From assembly GCA_965200775.1 (NCBI GenBank), contig OZ241383.1, positions 2,294,001 to 2,358,000 of the forward strand: DNA of 64,000 bases. The letters run 5' to 3'. Position numbers and translations under genes: made by a program. Positions within the stretch are counted from its first letter, which is position 1. Every line of letters begins with the position of its first letter. Shown here piece by piece: positions 51,819 to 59,889 of the stretch. The stretch is from Poriferisocius sp965200775. GTDB lineage: Bacteria > Actinomycetota > Acidimicrobiia > Acidimicrobiales > Bin134. A model generated the notes under the pieces. That model made no database searches, was not told the origin of the DNA, and saw only the letters and a program-made list of their open reading frames with translations.

Positions 51819-52187
51819 CTACTTCAACCTTTCGATGGAGTCGGCCAGGTAGGCCCGCACAGCAGGGAGCGGTTCCGGTGAGGCCATGATCTCATCAACC
51901 AGCCGAGCCCGCAGCCCCCGGTGATACTCCTCGGCCGCGGCCAGGTCGGCCACACCGGGCGCTGCTTCCTCCAAGTCCTCGGGGGGAACGCCCAAGACCT
52001 CCTCCAATGCCCTGATGTCGGCCACAAGGTCGGCCAACACATGGGGCCAGCGGGCCGCAACATTCTCAAGGGCCGAAGCGGCGTAGGTGATCTGCTCCCG
52101 CACGAACGGGTCGGACACCAAAGGCCCAGCCAGCTCTACCATCACCCGGCGTGCCCCTTCGATCTGCTCACCCAACGTCGGCCTCAC
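51819..52187 (-). CDS. Small helical protein, function unknown
   Basis: A 122-residue, mostly helical acidic protein: LGEQIEGARRVMVELAGPLV at the start, LVADIRALEEVLGVPPEDLEEAAPGV in the middle and LRARLVDEIMASPEPLPAV later. No family recognised. The GTG at 52187 follows GAGGAGGAG and is the third copy of a triplicated start region, two other GTG codons with identical context lying at 52255 and 52323. Gene order (kinase, this gene, DUF7064-like gene) suggests a common job. Confidence 0.65.
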   Translation of the reverse strand: MRPTLGEQIEGARRVMVELAGPLVSDPFVREQITYAASALENVAARWPHVLADLVADIRALEEVLGVPPEDLEEAAPGVADLAAAEEYHRGLRARLVDEIMASPEPLPAVRAYLADSIERLK

Positions 52188-52339
52188 CCCAACTCCTCCT
52201 CGGAATCAAACACCCGGCGTGCCCCTTCGATCTGCTCACCCAACGTCGGCCTCACCCCAACTCCTCCTCGGAATCAAACACCCGGCGTGCCCCTTCGATC
52301 TGCTCACCCAACGTCGGCCTCACCCCAACTCCTCCTCGG
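52143..52339 (-). repeat. 68-bp junction repeat, about three copies, each with a GTGA overlap
   Basis: On the forward strand units begin at 52143, 52211 and 52279 (68-base spacing, the last incomplete), apparently identical. On the reverse strand each contains GAGGAGGAGTTGGGGTGAGG. The kinase stop (TGA 52322-52320) overlaps GTG 52323. The frame from 52323 ends at a TGA overlapping GTG 52255, and the next ends at GTG 52187, the real start. Two identical 23-codon mini-ORFs result. Confidence 0.93.
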
Positions 52340-53324
52340 TCTGGGCCAGGAGCACCTTGGCGAGGAGCCCGGCACCGGTCCACACCCGATCGCTGCGGCC
52401 GTCGCAGAAGCTCCGCACCCCGGTGGTCATGATGGCGGCCAGCTTGTAGTTGGCCAGCACCTGCCAGAACCTGAGCGCGCTGCGGTCTACGGTCCGACCG
52501 GTGCGAGCCTCATAGGCCGAGACCAGATCGTCCGACTCCCATCGACCGGGGATGAGGTGCTCCCGGCGACGAATCGGGTTGGTCACCCAGCCCACATCCT
52601 CGGTCGGGTCGCCCAGATGGACGGTCTCCCAATCCAGAAGCACATGTACCCGGTCGCCGTCGAAGAGCACGTTGCCCGGCTTGATGTCGCCGTGAACCAC
52701 GGTGACTTCATCGCAGATGGGCCGGTTGCGCCGCAGCCACTGCTCAACCAGCGCCAGCACCGGCTGGGGTTCCAGCGAGTCTCGCTCGATCACCGCCGCC
52801 CACTCGTCGATGGCAGCCGCCGCTGGATCCAGGGGCACTGTGAGCACCTCGTCCAACCCGGCCTCTCGCCAGTCCAATGCGTGAATCTCGATCATCAGAT
52901 CCACCATCTGGGAGGCGATGCCGGCCCGGGTGTCCTCGTCGAACTGGCTGATGCCGCCGTCCAGGATGAAGTGATCGTTGAGCCCGTCGTAGCGGGTCAT
53001 CACCAACGACGGCCGGCCCAGCTCCGACCCATCGGCATCCAGCCACACCACCTCCGGGGTCCGCACCGGCTGATCGTGCAGCCGCCGTAACACCTCGAAC
53101 TCGACCCGGCGGTCTGTCTCCAGCACGCTGCCCGTCGGATCGCGCCGCAGGAACAGCCGGCAGTGGTACGACTGCTCCGATTGCTGCCAGGAGACATCGA
53201 ACGGCCAGTTCTCCCGCGACTGCCCTCCTGTGGCCCGGGCCTCGCCGGTGATGACAAGCTCTTCCACGTCGCCGAGGTGCCGGCGGATGAACCGTTCAAG
53301 AGCGGCGTCGAAGTCACCGGCCAT
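52320..53324 (-). CDS. APH-family phosphotransferase
   Basis: A 334-residue kinase-fold protein of the aminoglycoside phosphotransferase family. The Brenner motif VVHGDIKPGNVLFDGD near 214-230 has the catalytic Asp, VLLDWETVHLGDP carries the metal Asp, and the N-terminal lobe has VITGEARATGGQSRENW. Similar proteins act on small molecules, or form the kinase domain of acyl-CoA-dehydrogenase-linked fusions, so the substrate is open. Its stop overlaps the first GTG of the triplicated junction, so it is translationally linked to the next gene. Confidence 0.85.
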   Translation of the reverse strand: MAGDFDAALERFIRRHLGDVEELVITGEARATGGQSRENWPFDVSWQQSEQSYHCRLFLRRDPTGSVLETDRRVEFEVLRRLHDQPVRTPEVVWLDADGSELGRPSLVMTRYDGLNDHFILDGGISQFDEDTRAGIASQMVDLMIEIHALDWREAGLDEVLTVPLDPAAAAIDEWAAVIERDSLEPQPVLALVEQWLRRNRPICDEVTVVHGDIKPGNVLFDGDRVHVLLDWETVHLGDPTEDVGWVTNPIRRREHLIPGRWESDDLVSAYEARTGRTVDRSALRFWQVLANYKLAAIMTTGVRSFCDGRSDRVWTGAGLLAKVLLAQTEEELG

Positions 53325-53433
53325 AGTCCCGACACGCTACCGGCCCGCGGTGACAGCAGAGCCGCCCGACAGTCAATCCCCTCTGCCGCTCTATCCCGGA
53401 ACCCGCCGCCGGGCCGCATGGGGGAGCGATAAG

Positions 53434-53507
53434 TGGAGCTGAGCGGACTCGAACCGCCGGCCTCCTCGTTGCGAACGAGGCGCTCTAGCCAACTGAGCTA
53501 CAGCCCC
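53434..53507 (-). tRNA. tRNA-Ala (CGC)
   Basis: On the reverse strand the acceptor stem GGGGCTG pairs with CAGCTCC, giving the G3:U70 wobble that identifies tRNA-Ala. The anticodon stem CCTCG/CGAGG encloses TTCGCAA (anticodon CGC), and the T arm has the GTTCGAGTC loop region. The discriminator is A and CCA is not encoded. Confidence 0.97.
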
Positions 53508-53619
53508 GGGAGCGACTCCAGCCTAATGGGGAGCGCGCACCGGCAACGATTGGAATCAGCAGCGAAAGAAATCAGCCTCGACCGGGTTCAACAGTGGCTG
53601 TAATGGACCGCGAAAACGA

Positions 53620-54150
53620 TCAGCGCCGACCGCCTGAAGCGACGCCCCAGTTCTGGGCATCGGGGGTCGTCACCTCGACGGGGTTGAGCAGCGCCTCGCG
53701 GGTCCGCTGGTGCTGAACCAGCAACATGGCGTAGGCCAGCAGCAAGGCATCCACCAGCAGATGGACAACCAAGGCGAAGCCTCCCAGGTAGATGGCAAGC
53801 ACGAAGGTGGCCAAAGCGGCCACGATGAGGGTGACGAGAATGCGGCGACGACGGCGGCGAGCGTCGATGGAAGTGCGAGGGATCCCGCGAGTGCCGCTTG
53901 AAGCCATGGGGAAAGAATACACCACGGGGTCTACCTTCATATTGGGCCGGAGGGCCACCACCGGTGCGGCGATGGCACCCCGATCGGCCATGCGGGGATG
54001 CAGTGACCGGATGGGTGCCCCCGCTCCCATCGACGAGCGTCGCCTGAGTGAGAACCCGAGCTGGCCGTTACGCACTCGCCGGATCAGGGGCGGCAACAAG
54101 AACGCTGCCCAAGCGGCAGCAAGAATCATGAGCAACACTGATGTCACCAA
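53620..54150 (-). CDS. glpR: Membrane protein, probably GlpR/SepX-like
   Basis: A 176-residue protein with a first helix at about 4-22 (LLMILAAAWAAFLLPPLIRRV), a long cytoplasmic loop with RRRSSMGAG and a RRRRRILVT cluster, and two close C-terminal helices (LIVAALATFVLAIYL and VHLLVDALLLAYAMLL). The topology resembles the actinobacterial SepX/GlpR membrane receptor for the gephyrin-like Glp protein in division. The MoeA/Glp gene lies 1.8 kb upstream on the same strand, supporting this. A TTG at 54150 after AAGGAAG, or GTG 54147, is the start. Sequence match is by memory only. Confidence 0.6.
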   Translation of the reverse strand: MVTSVLLMILAAAWAAFLLPPLIRRVRNGQLGFSLRRRSSMGAGAPIRSLHPRMADRGAIAAPVVALRPNMKVDPVVYSFPMASSGTRGIPRTSIDARRRRRRILVTLIVAALATFVLAIYLGGFALVVHLLVDALLLAYAMLLVQHQRTREALLNPVEVTTPDAQNWGVASGGRR

Positions 54151-54396
54151 TCTCGGGCTTCCTTGGCAATAGAAATATTACGCCTTGACGAGAGACCCAC
54201 CGGTGGATGGTCGCGCTTAAACGCCTGCTGAAGGGCGTCTGAGTCGCCTACCACCATCCCCCGCCGGAGATCGCAACGCTGAACATTACAACGGCTTGAC
54301 ACTTGTTACGGTTCTACTACAAAACGTTCGCCAGGTGCAAAAGTCTGTGACCACAACGCGAACACCGCCTCAACCAGGGGTTTCCGACCGCCGAGA

Positions 54397-54900
54397 TCAG
54401 TCGTCGTGAGCGACCGAGGCATCCCCTGAACGCCGGTAGAGCCCGGAGCGCCCCCCGGACTTCTCCCACAGGGCCACCTCGCCGATCACCATCTCCTTGT
54501 CCCGGGACTTGCACATGTCGTACACGGTGAGCGCGGCCACCGAGCAGGCGGTGAGGGCTTCCATCTCCACCCCGGTGCGGTCCACCGTCTCCACCTCGGC
54601 CTCGATCTCGATGTAGGTGTCCTCGATCCGGAAGTTCACCAGCACCGCTCCCACCAGCAGCGGGTGGCACAGGGGGATGAGCTCGGGAGTGCGCTTGGCG
54701 GCCTGGATGCCGGCCACCCGAGCCACCGCCAACACGTCCCCCTTGGCGATGGCCCCCCGAGCCACCGCCGACGCGGTGTCGGCGCTCATGAACACCCGGG
54801 CCCGGGCGATGGCTCGGCGGTGGGACGGATCCTTGGGGGTGACATCCACCATCCGAGCCCGCCCGAGAGGATCAAGATGGGTGAAACCGGCGTCGGTCAC
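54397..54900 (-). CDS. moaC: Cyclic pyranopterin monophosphate synthase
   Basis: A 167-residue MoaC. Landmarks: FTHLDPLGRARMVDV, GDVLAVARVAGIQAAKRTPELIPLCHPLLV, and later EVETVDRTGVEMEALTACSVAALTVYDMCK. It converts the MoaA product into cyclic pyranopterin monophosphate, an early step of molybdenum-cofactor synthesis. The GTG at 54900 is the preferred start; a TTG at 54906 overlaps the MoaA stop (TTGA) and would add 2 residues. It closes the moaA-moaC coupled pair. Confidence 0.95.
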   Translation of the reverse strand: MTDAGFTHLDPLGRARMVDVTPKDPSHRRAIARARVFMSADTASAVARGAIAKGDVLAVARVAGIQAAKRTPELIPLCHPLLVGAVLVNFRIEDTYIEIEAEVETVDRTGVEMEALTACSVAALTVYDMCKSRDKEMVIGEVALWEKSGGRSGLYRRSGDASVAHDD

Positions 54901-54902
54901 GG

Positions 54903-55886
54903 TCAACCCCCGATCTGCGACATCGACCGGCCCGGACGGATGAAGTGGACCTGGTTGATGGCGTGCCCCGCCCATTTGTTCTCAACCGCACCGGAGATGG
55001 CCGAGGCGATCTCGTCGTCGTCGGCCCCGGAGCGCAGGAGGGCCCTCAGGTCGTGCTCCTCCACTGCGAACAGGCAGTTACGGAACATCCCCTCGGCGGT
55101 GAGCCGCACCCGGTCGCAGCTCCCGCAGAAGGCATCGGTCACGCTGGCGATCACCCCGAACGACCCCCGGCCGTCGGCGTAGTGCCACACCGCGGCAGGC
55201 GAGTGCGAGCGCTCCATGGGGGCCAGGGGGAACTCGTCGGCCACTGTGGACACGATCTCGTCGAGGGTGACCACCTTGTCGTTGCTCCACGACATGTCGG
55301 CATCAAGAGGCATGAACTCGATGAACCGCACTTCAACCCCCCGCTCCCGACCAAACCGGGCGAAGTCCACGATCTCGTCGTCGTTGATCCCCCGCATCAT
55401 CACAGCATTGATCTTCACGGGGTTCAGACCGACGGCCACCGCGGCATCGATCCCGTCCAGCACACGGTCGAGATCGTCCCTGCGGGTGAGTTCGTGAAAC
55501 CGGTCGACCCGCAGGGAGTCGAGCGAGATGTTGATGCGTTTCAACCCGGCGTCGGCCAGCTTGTTGGCCAGCAGACCCAGGGTCGCCCCGTTGGTGGTGA
55601 GGGCCAAGTCGGCGTTCAACCGCGACAGTTTCTCCACCAGGGCGGGAAGATTGGCCCTCACAGTGGGTTCGCCGCCGGTGAGCCGGATGCTGTCGATGCC
55701 GAACCGGTTGACCATCAGCTCCGCGATCCGCTCGATCTCCTCAAAGGTGAGCAGATGCTCCCGGGGTAGCCACTCCAACCCGTCGGCGGGCATGCAGTAC
55801 GTGCAGCGGAAGTTGCACCGGTCGGTCACCGAGATACGCAGGTCTCGGTGAACCCGGCCGAAACCGTCGATCAGCGGCACGCTCAC
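54903..55886 (-). CDS. moaA: GTP 3',8-cyclase
   Basis: A 327-residue radical SAM enzyme. The N-terminal iron-sulfur cluster is bound by Cys24, Cys28 and Cys31 in DRCNFRCTYCMP, and the C-terminal cluster by Cys residues in FCGSCDRVRLTAEGMFRNCLF. The protein ends in Gly-Gly, the conserved terminus required for activity. It starts molybdenum-cofactor synthesis from GTP. The GTG at 55886 (VSVPLIDGFG) is chosen; GTG codons further upstream would add a few residues. It lies between moeA and moaC on the same strand. Confidence 0.96.
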   Translation of the reverse strand: MSVPLIDGFGRVHRDLRISVTDRCNFRCTYCMPADGLEWLPREHLLTFEEIERIAELMVNRFGIDSIRLTGGEPTVRANLPALVEKLSRLNADLALTTNGATLGLLANKLADAGLKRINISLDSLRVDRFHELTRRDDLDRVLDGIDAAVAVGLNPVKINAVMMRGINDDEIVDFARFGRERGVEVRFIEFMPLDADMSWSNDKVVTLDEIVSTVADEFPLAPMERSHSPAAVWHYADGRGSFGVIASVTDAFCGSCDRVRLTAEGMFRNCLFAVEEHDLRALLRSGADDDEIASAISGAVENKWAGHAINQVHFIRPGRSMSQIGG

Positions 55887-55964
55887 CCGACCATTCTGGC
55901 CCACCACGCCTCAAAACACACCCTGGAACAGCAATCCGGCTCGAATACGGATCGGCGGCTGTAC

Positions 55965-57170
55965 CTATCGCAGGATCAGCAGCGAAACCTGCTCGCCTGC
56001 GTCGAGGCCGTCGCCGTCGGGCAGCACTGCCAGGGCATCGGCAGCGGCCATGGCCGACAACTGGTGCGACCCCTGGCCGCCGGCCGAGCCAACCAGGTAC
56101 TCCCCTCGGTCGTAGCCCACCCGAACCCGGGCAAAGTGCTGCTTGCCGTCGGGTCGGCGGCGCAGCGGCTCGGCCACCCGGCCTACCACCGGTTGGCGGT
56201 GCCAGGTGCCAGGAGGATGCCCCATCATCTTGCGCAAACCGGGCCGGGCGAACAGCTCGAACGACACCATGGACGACACCGGATTACCGGGCAACCCGAA
56301 CACGGGAATGCCCGCCACCAGGCCGAAGGCCAGGGGCTTGGCCGGCTTGATCGCCACCTGCATCCAGGCCATGTCCCCGATCTCGTCGAGCACCTTCTTC
56401 ACGTAGTCGAAGTCGCCCATGCTCACCCCGCCCGATGTCAACAGGGCATCGCACCGTTCGACTCCGGCTGTGATGCCCGCGGCGATCTCCTCCTCGTCGT
56501 CAGCCAGGTGACCGAGATCGACCGGCTCGCACCCCGCTTCGGCCAGCAGGGCCAGTAGCGTGTGGCGGTTGGAGTCGCGGATCTGGCCCACCTCCAGCGG
56601 CTGGGGCCCCTCCACCAGCTCATCCCCGGTGGACATAACCCCCACCCGGGCCTTGGGCCGTACGGCCACCTCGTAGATTCCCAGGCTGGCCAGTACCCCG
56701 AGATGGCCGGGGGTCAACACCGCCCCGGGCTCGAACACCGTTTGGCCCACCGTCAGGTCCTCGCCTGCCCGGCGGATGTGGTTGCCGGCGGGGACCGACT
56801 CGGCCACCGTCACCCGAGTGCCGTCGGCGTTGGCTTCGGTCAGCTCCACCATGACCACTGCGTCTGAACCCGGAGGCATCGGGGCCCCGGTCATTATGCG
56901 AACCGCCTGCCCCTCGCTCACCACCACATCGGGCGTGGCCCCGGCCGCCAGCGTGCCCACCACCTCCAGCGTGACCGGAGCACCGGTCACATCGGCCGAC
57001 CTCACCGCGAACCCGTCCATGGCTGTGTTGTCGAACGACGGCACCAGCTCAGGAGCAACCACCGTCTCGGTGGTCACCAACCCCAGGGCGTGGTCCACCG
57101 CAACCGTAGTCTCATCCAGCAGGCCGCACCCGGCCAGCACCTTCTCCTGGGCTTCGGGCAGCAGGATCAT
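55965..57170 (-). CDS. moeA: Molybdopterin molybdenumtransferase, MoeA/Glp type
   Basis: A 401-residue MoeA-like protein. The hallmark PSFDNTAMDGFAV lies near 45-60, then VRIMTGAPMPPGSDAVVMVE, then STGDELVEG and VSMGDFDYVKKVL, the latter parts belonging to the MPT-binding domain. The FGLVAGIPVFGLPGNPVSSMVSFE stretch is conserved. In actinobacteria, a gephyrin-like paralogue (Glp) links to the membrane protein GlpR and FtsZ, and a GlpR-like gene lies nearby, so a division role is possible besides cofactor synthesis. The ATG at 57170 overlaps the plsY stop (ATGA). Confidence 0.93.
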   Translation of the reverse strand: MILLPEAQEKVLAGCGLLDETTVAVDHALGLVTTETVVAPELVPSFDNTAMDGFAVRSADVTGAPVTLEVVGTLAAGATPDVVVSEGQAVRIMTGAPMPPGSDAVVMVELTEANADGTRVTVAESVPAGNHIRRAGEDLTVGQTVFEPGAVLTPGHLGVLASLGIYEVAVRPKARVGVMSTGDELVEGPQPLEVGQIRDSNRHTLLALLAEAGCEPVDLGHLADDEEEIAAGITAGVERCDALLTSGGVSMGDFDYVKKVLDEIGDMAWMQVAIKPAKPLAFGLVAGIPVFGLPGNPVSSMVSFELFARPGLRKMMGHPPGTWHRQPVVGRVAEPLRRRPDGKQHFARVRVGYDRGEYLVGSAGGQGSHQLSAMAAADALAVLPDGDGLDAGEQVSLLILR

Positions 57171-57772
57171 CTCAGGATCGTCGGCTCTTCCTTGCGCCAC
57201 ATCCGCCGAATGTTCTCATAGTGCCTAGCCATGACGACAACCGCGCACCCGATCATCACCCCGGTTTCCGGCGCCGCCCACCCCTGCACCGCCACTGCCA
57301 CCGGGGCAGCCACCGTGGCCGCCAACGAGGCTGCTCCCGCGGTCTTGGTGACGGCCAGCGTCACGGCCCACAAGCCGAAGAGGATGATGCCAACCACCGG
57401 GGTGAGGGCCAGCAGCATCCCTCCCCAGGTCGCCACCCCCTTGCCCCCCTGGCGATAGCGCCCCAGCGGGACAATGTGGCCGACGATGGCGGCCGCGCCG
57501 CAGGCTGCACCCAGCAACTGGTCGCCGAACCCCAGCCCCAGCCCGGCGGCCAGCGCTCCCTTGCCCACGTCGCTCACCAGCACCCACACCGCAGGCCACC
57601 GGCCCGCTACCCGATAGACGTTGCTGGCTCCGGGGTTGTTGGACCCTTCGCGGGTGGGATCGTGCCCGGTATAGCGCCCCACCAGCAGGGCGCTGGGGAA
57701 CGTTCCCAGGACATAACCGGCCAGCACGAGCAGCCACCACCAGTCCACGGGTCCATCGTATTCAAAGGACAC
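57167..57772 (-). CDS. plsY: Glycerol-3-phosphate acyltransferase
   Basis: A 201-residue membrane enzyme. The motif GSNNPGASN (43-51) is followed by KG at 71-72, then GH in VGHIVPLG around 99 and GGKGVAT (109-115), the conserved residues for phosphate and glycerol 3-phosphate binding. It transfers an acyl group from acyl phosphate to glycerol 3-phosphate, the first step in phosphatidic acid synthesis. Hydrophobic helices span the chain. It heads the plsY-moeA-moaA-moaC transcript, an association with cofactor genes that may be incidental. Confidence 0.95.
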   Translation of the reverse strand: MSFEYDGPVDWWWLLVLAGYVLGTFPSALLVGRYTGHDPTREGSNNPGASNVYRVAGRWPAVWVLVSDVGKGALAAGLGLGFGDQLLGAACGAAAIVGHIVPLGRYRQGGKGVATWGGMLLALTPVVGIILFGLWAVTLAVTKTAGAASLAATVAAPVAVAVQGWAAPETGVMIGCAVVVMARHYENIRRMWRKEEPTILR

Positions 57773-57833
57773 ACCGGCAACGGGGCTTCCCGGATAGCCA
57801 AGTCGCGTGGCCCACCTCTAACCTTAAGGCCCG

Positions 57834-58205
57834 ATGCCGGCCTACGACTACAGCTGCCGCACCTGCGGCACGTGCTTTGAAGTTGTCCAATCTTTCTCCG
57901 AGGACACCCTCGTGCGCTGCCCCCCGGCCGACTCACCGGCCAGCCCGTCCGCCTGCACCCAGCCGGGCCAGGGCGAGGTGGCCAAGGTGTTCAGCGTGCC
58001 CAGCATCACCTTCAAAGGCGACGGCTTCTACCGCAACGACAGCCGCTCGGGAGCCAAGTCGTCCACCACCGCCGGCTCTTCGTCCAACGGCGACAATGCC
58101 GGCTCCAAAGAAAAGTCCGACAGCGACTCGTCGGACTCCTCATCTCGCGAACCGGCCAAAGCCTCGTCCGGCTCGTCAAGCTCAACAAGCTCGTCGGAGG
58201 ACTAG
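57834..58205 (+). CDS. FmdB-type zinc-ribbon protein
   Basis: A 123-residue protein with an N-terminal zinc-ribbon, MPAYDYSCRTCGTCFEVVQSF, with the first Cys pair at 8 and 11. A Cys at about 29 and another at about 41 replace the tight second pair, with a ten-residue insert (PADSPASPSA) that is unusual. The C-terminal half is a long low-complexity Ser-rich tail (SSSNGDNAGSKEKSDSDSS). This fits the FmdB/CxxC_CxxC_SSSS family of unclear function. The MTA phosphorylase gene begins 6 bases after its stop. Confidence 0.85.
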   Translation: MPAYDYSCRTCGTCFEVVQSFSEDTLVRCPPADSPASPSACTQPGQGEVAKVFSVPSITFKGDGFYRNDSRSGAKSSTTAGSSSNGDNAGSKEKSDSDSSDSSSREPAKASSGSSSSTSSSED

Positions 58206-58211
58206 CCGCCG

Positions 58212-59012
58212 GTGCCCGAGATCGGCGTCATCGGCGGTTCCGGTCTGTACACCCTGCTGGACGACGCAATCGAGGTTGCCGGTGACGACCGGTTCGGACC
58301 CCCGTCGGGGCCTCTGACGATTGGCTCGATTGACGGTATCGAGGTTGCCTTCCTGGCCCGACACGGCCCCGGCCACGAGTTCCCCGCTCACCGCGTGAAC
58401 TACCGGGCCAACCTGTGGGCCATGCGCCAGATAGGGGTGCGAACTCTGTTCGGCCCCTGCGCCAGCGGATCACTGCGCGCCGAGTTGGCCCCCGGCCACG
58501 TGGTGGTGTGCGACCAACTTGTTGACCGCACCTCAGGGCGGGCCGACACCTTCTTCGACACGGTCACCAACCATGTCTCTTTGGCCGACCCCTACTGCGA
58601 GCAGTTACGCCACGCCCTGATCGACGCTGCACGGGGCCAGGGGATGACCGCTCACGACGGGGGCACCATGACAGTGATCTCCGGGCCACGCTTTTCCACC
58701 CGAGCCGAGTCTCGCTGGTTCGCCGACAACGGCTGGGACGTGGTGGGGATGACCCAGTACCCCGAAGCGGCCCTGGCCGCCGAACTGGGCATCTGCTACG
58801 CCACCGCTGCTCTGGTAACCGACTACGACGCCGGTCTGGAAAGCGATCCGGGGATAAAGCCGGTCACCCACGACGAGGTGTTCTCGTTCTTCGCCCAAAA
58901 CGTGGACCGGATGCGAGCCGTGCTCTTCGACGCCATACGCGCAGTGGCCGGCAACCTTCCCGACTGCTCCCACCGCACCAACGGCATCGAACCACCACTG
59001 CCACCCAACTAA
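58212..59012 (+). CDS. mtnP: S-methyl-5'-thioadenosine phosphorylase
   Basis: A 266-residue purine nucleoside phosphorylase-fold enzyme. IGGSGLY (7-13) and RHGPGHEFPAHRVNYRAN bind phosphate; VGMTQYPEAALAAELGICYATA is the substrate-site segment. It releases adenine from methylthioadenosine for methionine salvage. Closely related purine nucleoside phosphorylases have the same framework, so substrate assignment is likely but not certain. It starts at a GTG directly after the FmdB-like gene, so the two are probably co-transcribed. Confidence 0.88.
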   Translation: MPEIGVIGGSGLYTLLDDAIEVAGDDRFGPPSGPLTIGSIDGIEVAFLARHGPGHEFPAHRVNYRANLWAMRQIGVRTLFGPCASGSLRAELAPGHVVVCDQLVDRTSGRADTFFDTVTNHVSLADPYCEQLRHALIDAARGQGMTAHDGGTMTVISGPRFSTRAESRWFADNGWDVVGMTQYPEAALAAELGICYATAALVTDYDAGLESDPGIKPVTHDEVFSFFAQNVDRMRAVLFDAIRAVAGNLPDCSHRTNGIEPPLPPN

Positions 59013-59087
59013 CACCTTTCCATCGGGCATAACCGCCGCTAGGGTGAGCGTGCTTCCCCCAAGTCAAACCCTTGGAGGAACGCGCCC

Positions 59088-59867
59088 GTGAACGCATCTT
59101 CCAGATCATCCGATCAGCCCCTCTCGTGGCGGGGCTCCCTGCTGGCCCGCCTCCCCGGCGGGCGGCGAAGCTACTGGCTGGTGATTGCGGCCGCCGCAGC
59201 GATCACCGGCCTGGCGGTTACCGCCATCGCCGGACTGGCCGGCGGAGGCCCCTCCCTCGGCGACCTCACCCCGGTGGTGGTGGTTGTTGAACCCGTCAAA
59301 GCCGGGCAGGCGCTGGGCGAGAGCAACACCGAGATTCGCCGGTACCCCCTTTTGACCCTGCCCTCGGGCGCCGTGGCCGCTCTCGACGGCGACGAGGTGG
59401 CGTCGGCCTCCCTATATCCAGGAGACGTGTTGACCACCGCACGGCTCGGCGGCCTCGCAGTGGGCGACCGAACCGAGGTTGCCATTCCGGCTCACACCGC
59501 CATGCCCGCACTGGACCCCGGCGACCTTGTTGACGTGCTGGTGACGCTGCCCCTCACCGACCAGTCCGGGGCCCAAACCCAAGCCACACTCACCGTGGCA
59601 GCCGCGGCCATCATCACCGACACCGCCGACAACGCCGTTACCATCGCCGTCACCGACCAGGAACTGCTCCCGGTGGCGTCCGCGGTGATCCAGGGGTCGG
59701 TCACCCTGGCCCTGGTGCAGCCCGATTATCCCGGTATGGCCGGCGGACCGATGCCGGGAAAGGGACCGTGGCAGCCCGAGATCCCTGCACCGCCCCAAGA
59801 ACTCGTGCTACCAGAAGGATTCGGGTTGCCCGACAACTTCGGGCAACCCTCTGGGCAAACCGAGTAA
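59088..59867 (+). CDS. SAF-domain protein (CpaB-like)
   Basis: A 259-residue protein with one N-terminal membrane helix (SYWLVIAAAAAITGLAVTAIAGL, about 29-50), then a SAF-like domain (PVVVVVEPVKAGQALGESNTEIRRYPL and VASASLYPGDVLTTARLG), and a further domain of beta repeats with a Pro-rich tail. Such proteins occur in Flp/Tad pilus secretion systems (CpaB/RcpC) and cell-wall assembly. No other pilus gene is visible here. The GTG start follows GGAGGAA. Confidence 0.8.
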   Translation: MNASSRSSDQPLSWRGSLLARLPGGRRSYWLVIAAAAAITGLAVTAIAGLAGGGPSLGDLTPVVVVVEPVKAGQALGESNTEIRRYPLLTLPSGAVAALDGDEVASASLYPGDVLTTARLGGLAVGDRTEVAIPAHTAMPALDPGDLVDVLVTLPLTDQSGAQTQATLTVAAAAIITDTADNAVTIAVTDQELLPVASAVIQGSVTLALVQPDYPGMAGGPMPGKGPWQPEIPAPPQELVLPEGFGLPDNFGQPSGQTE

Positions 59868-59889
59868 TCGGCGACCCGACCCACCAGCA

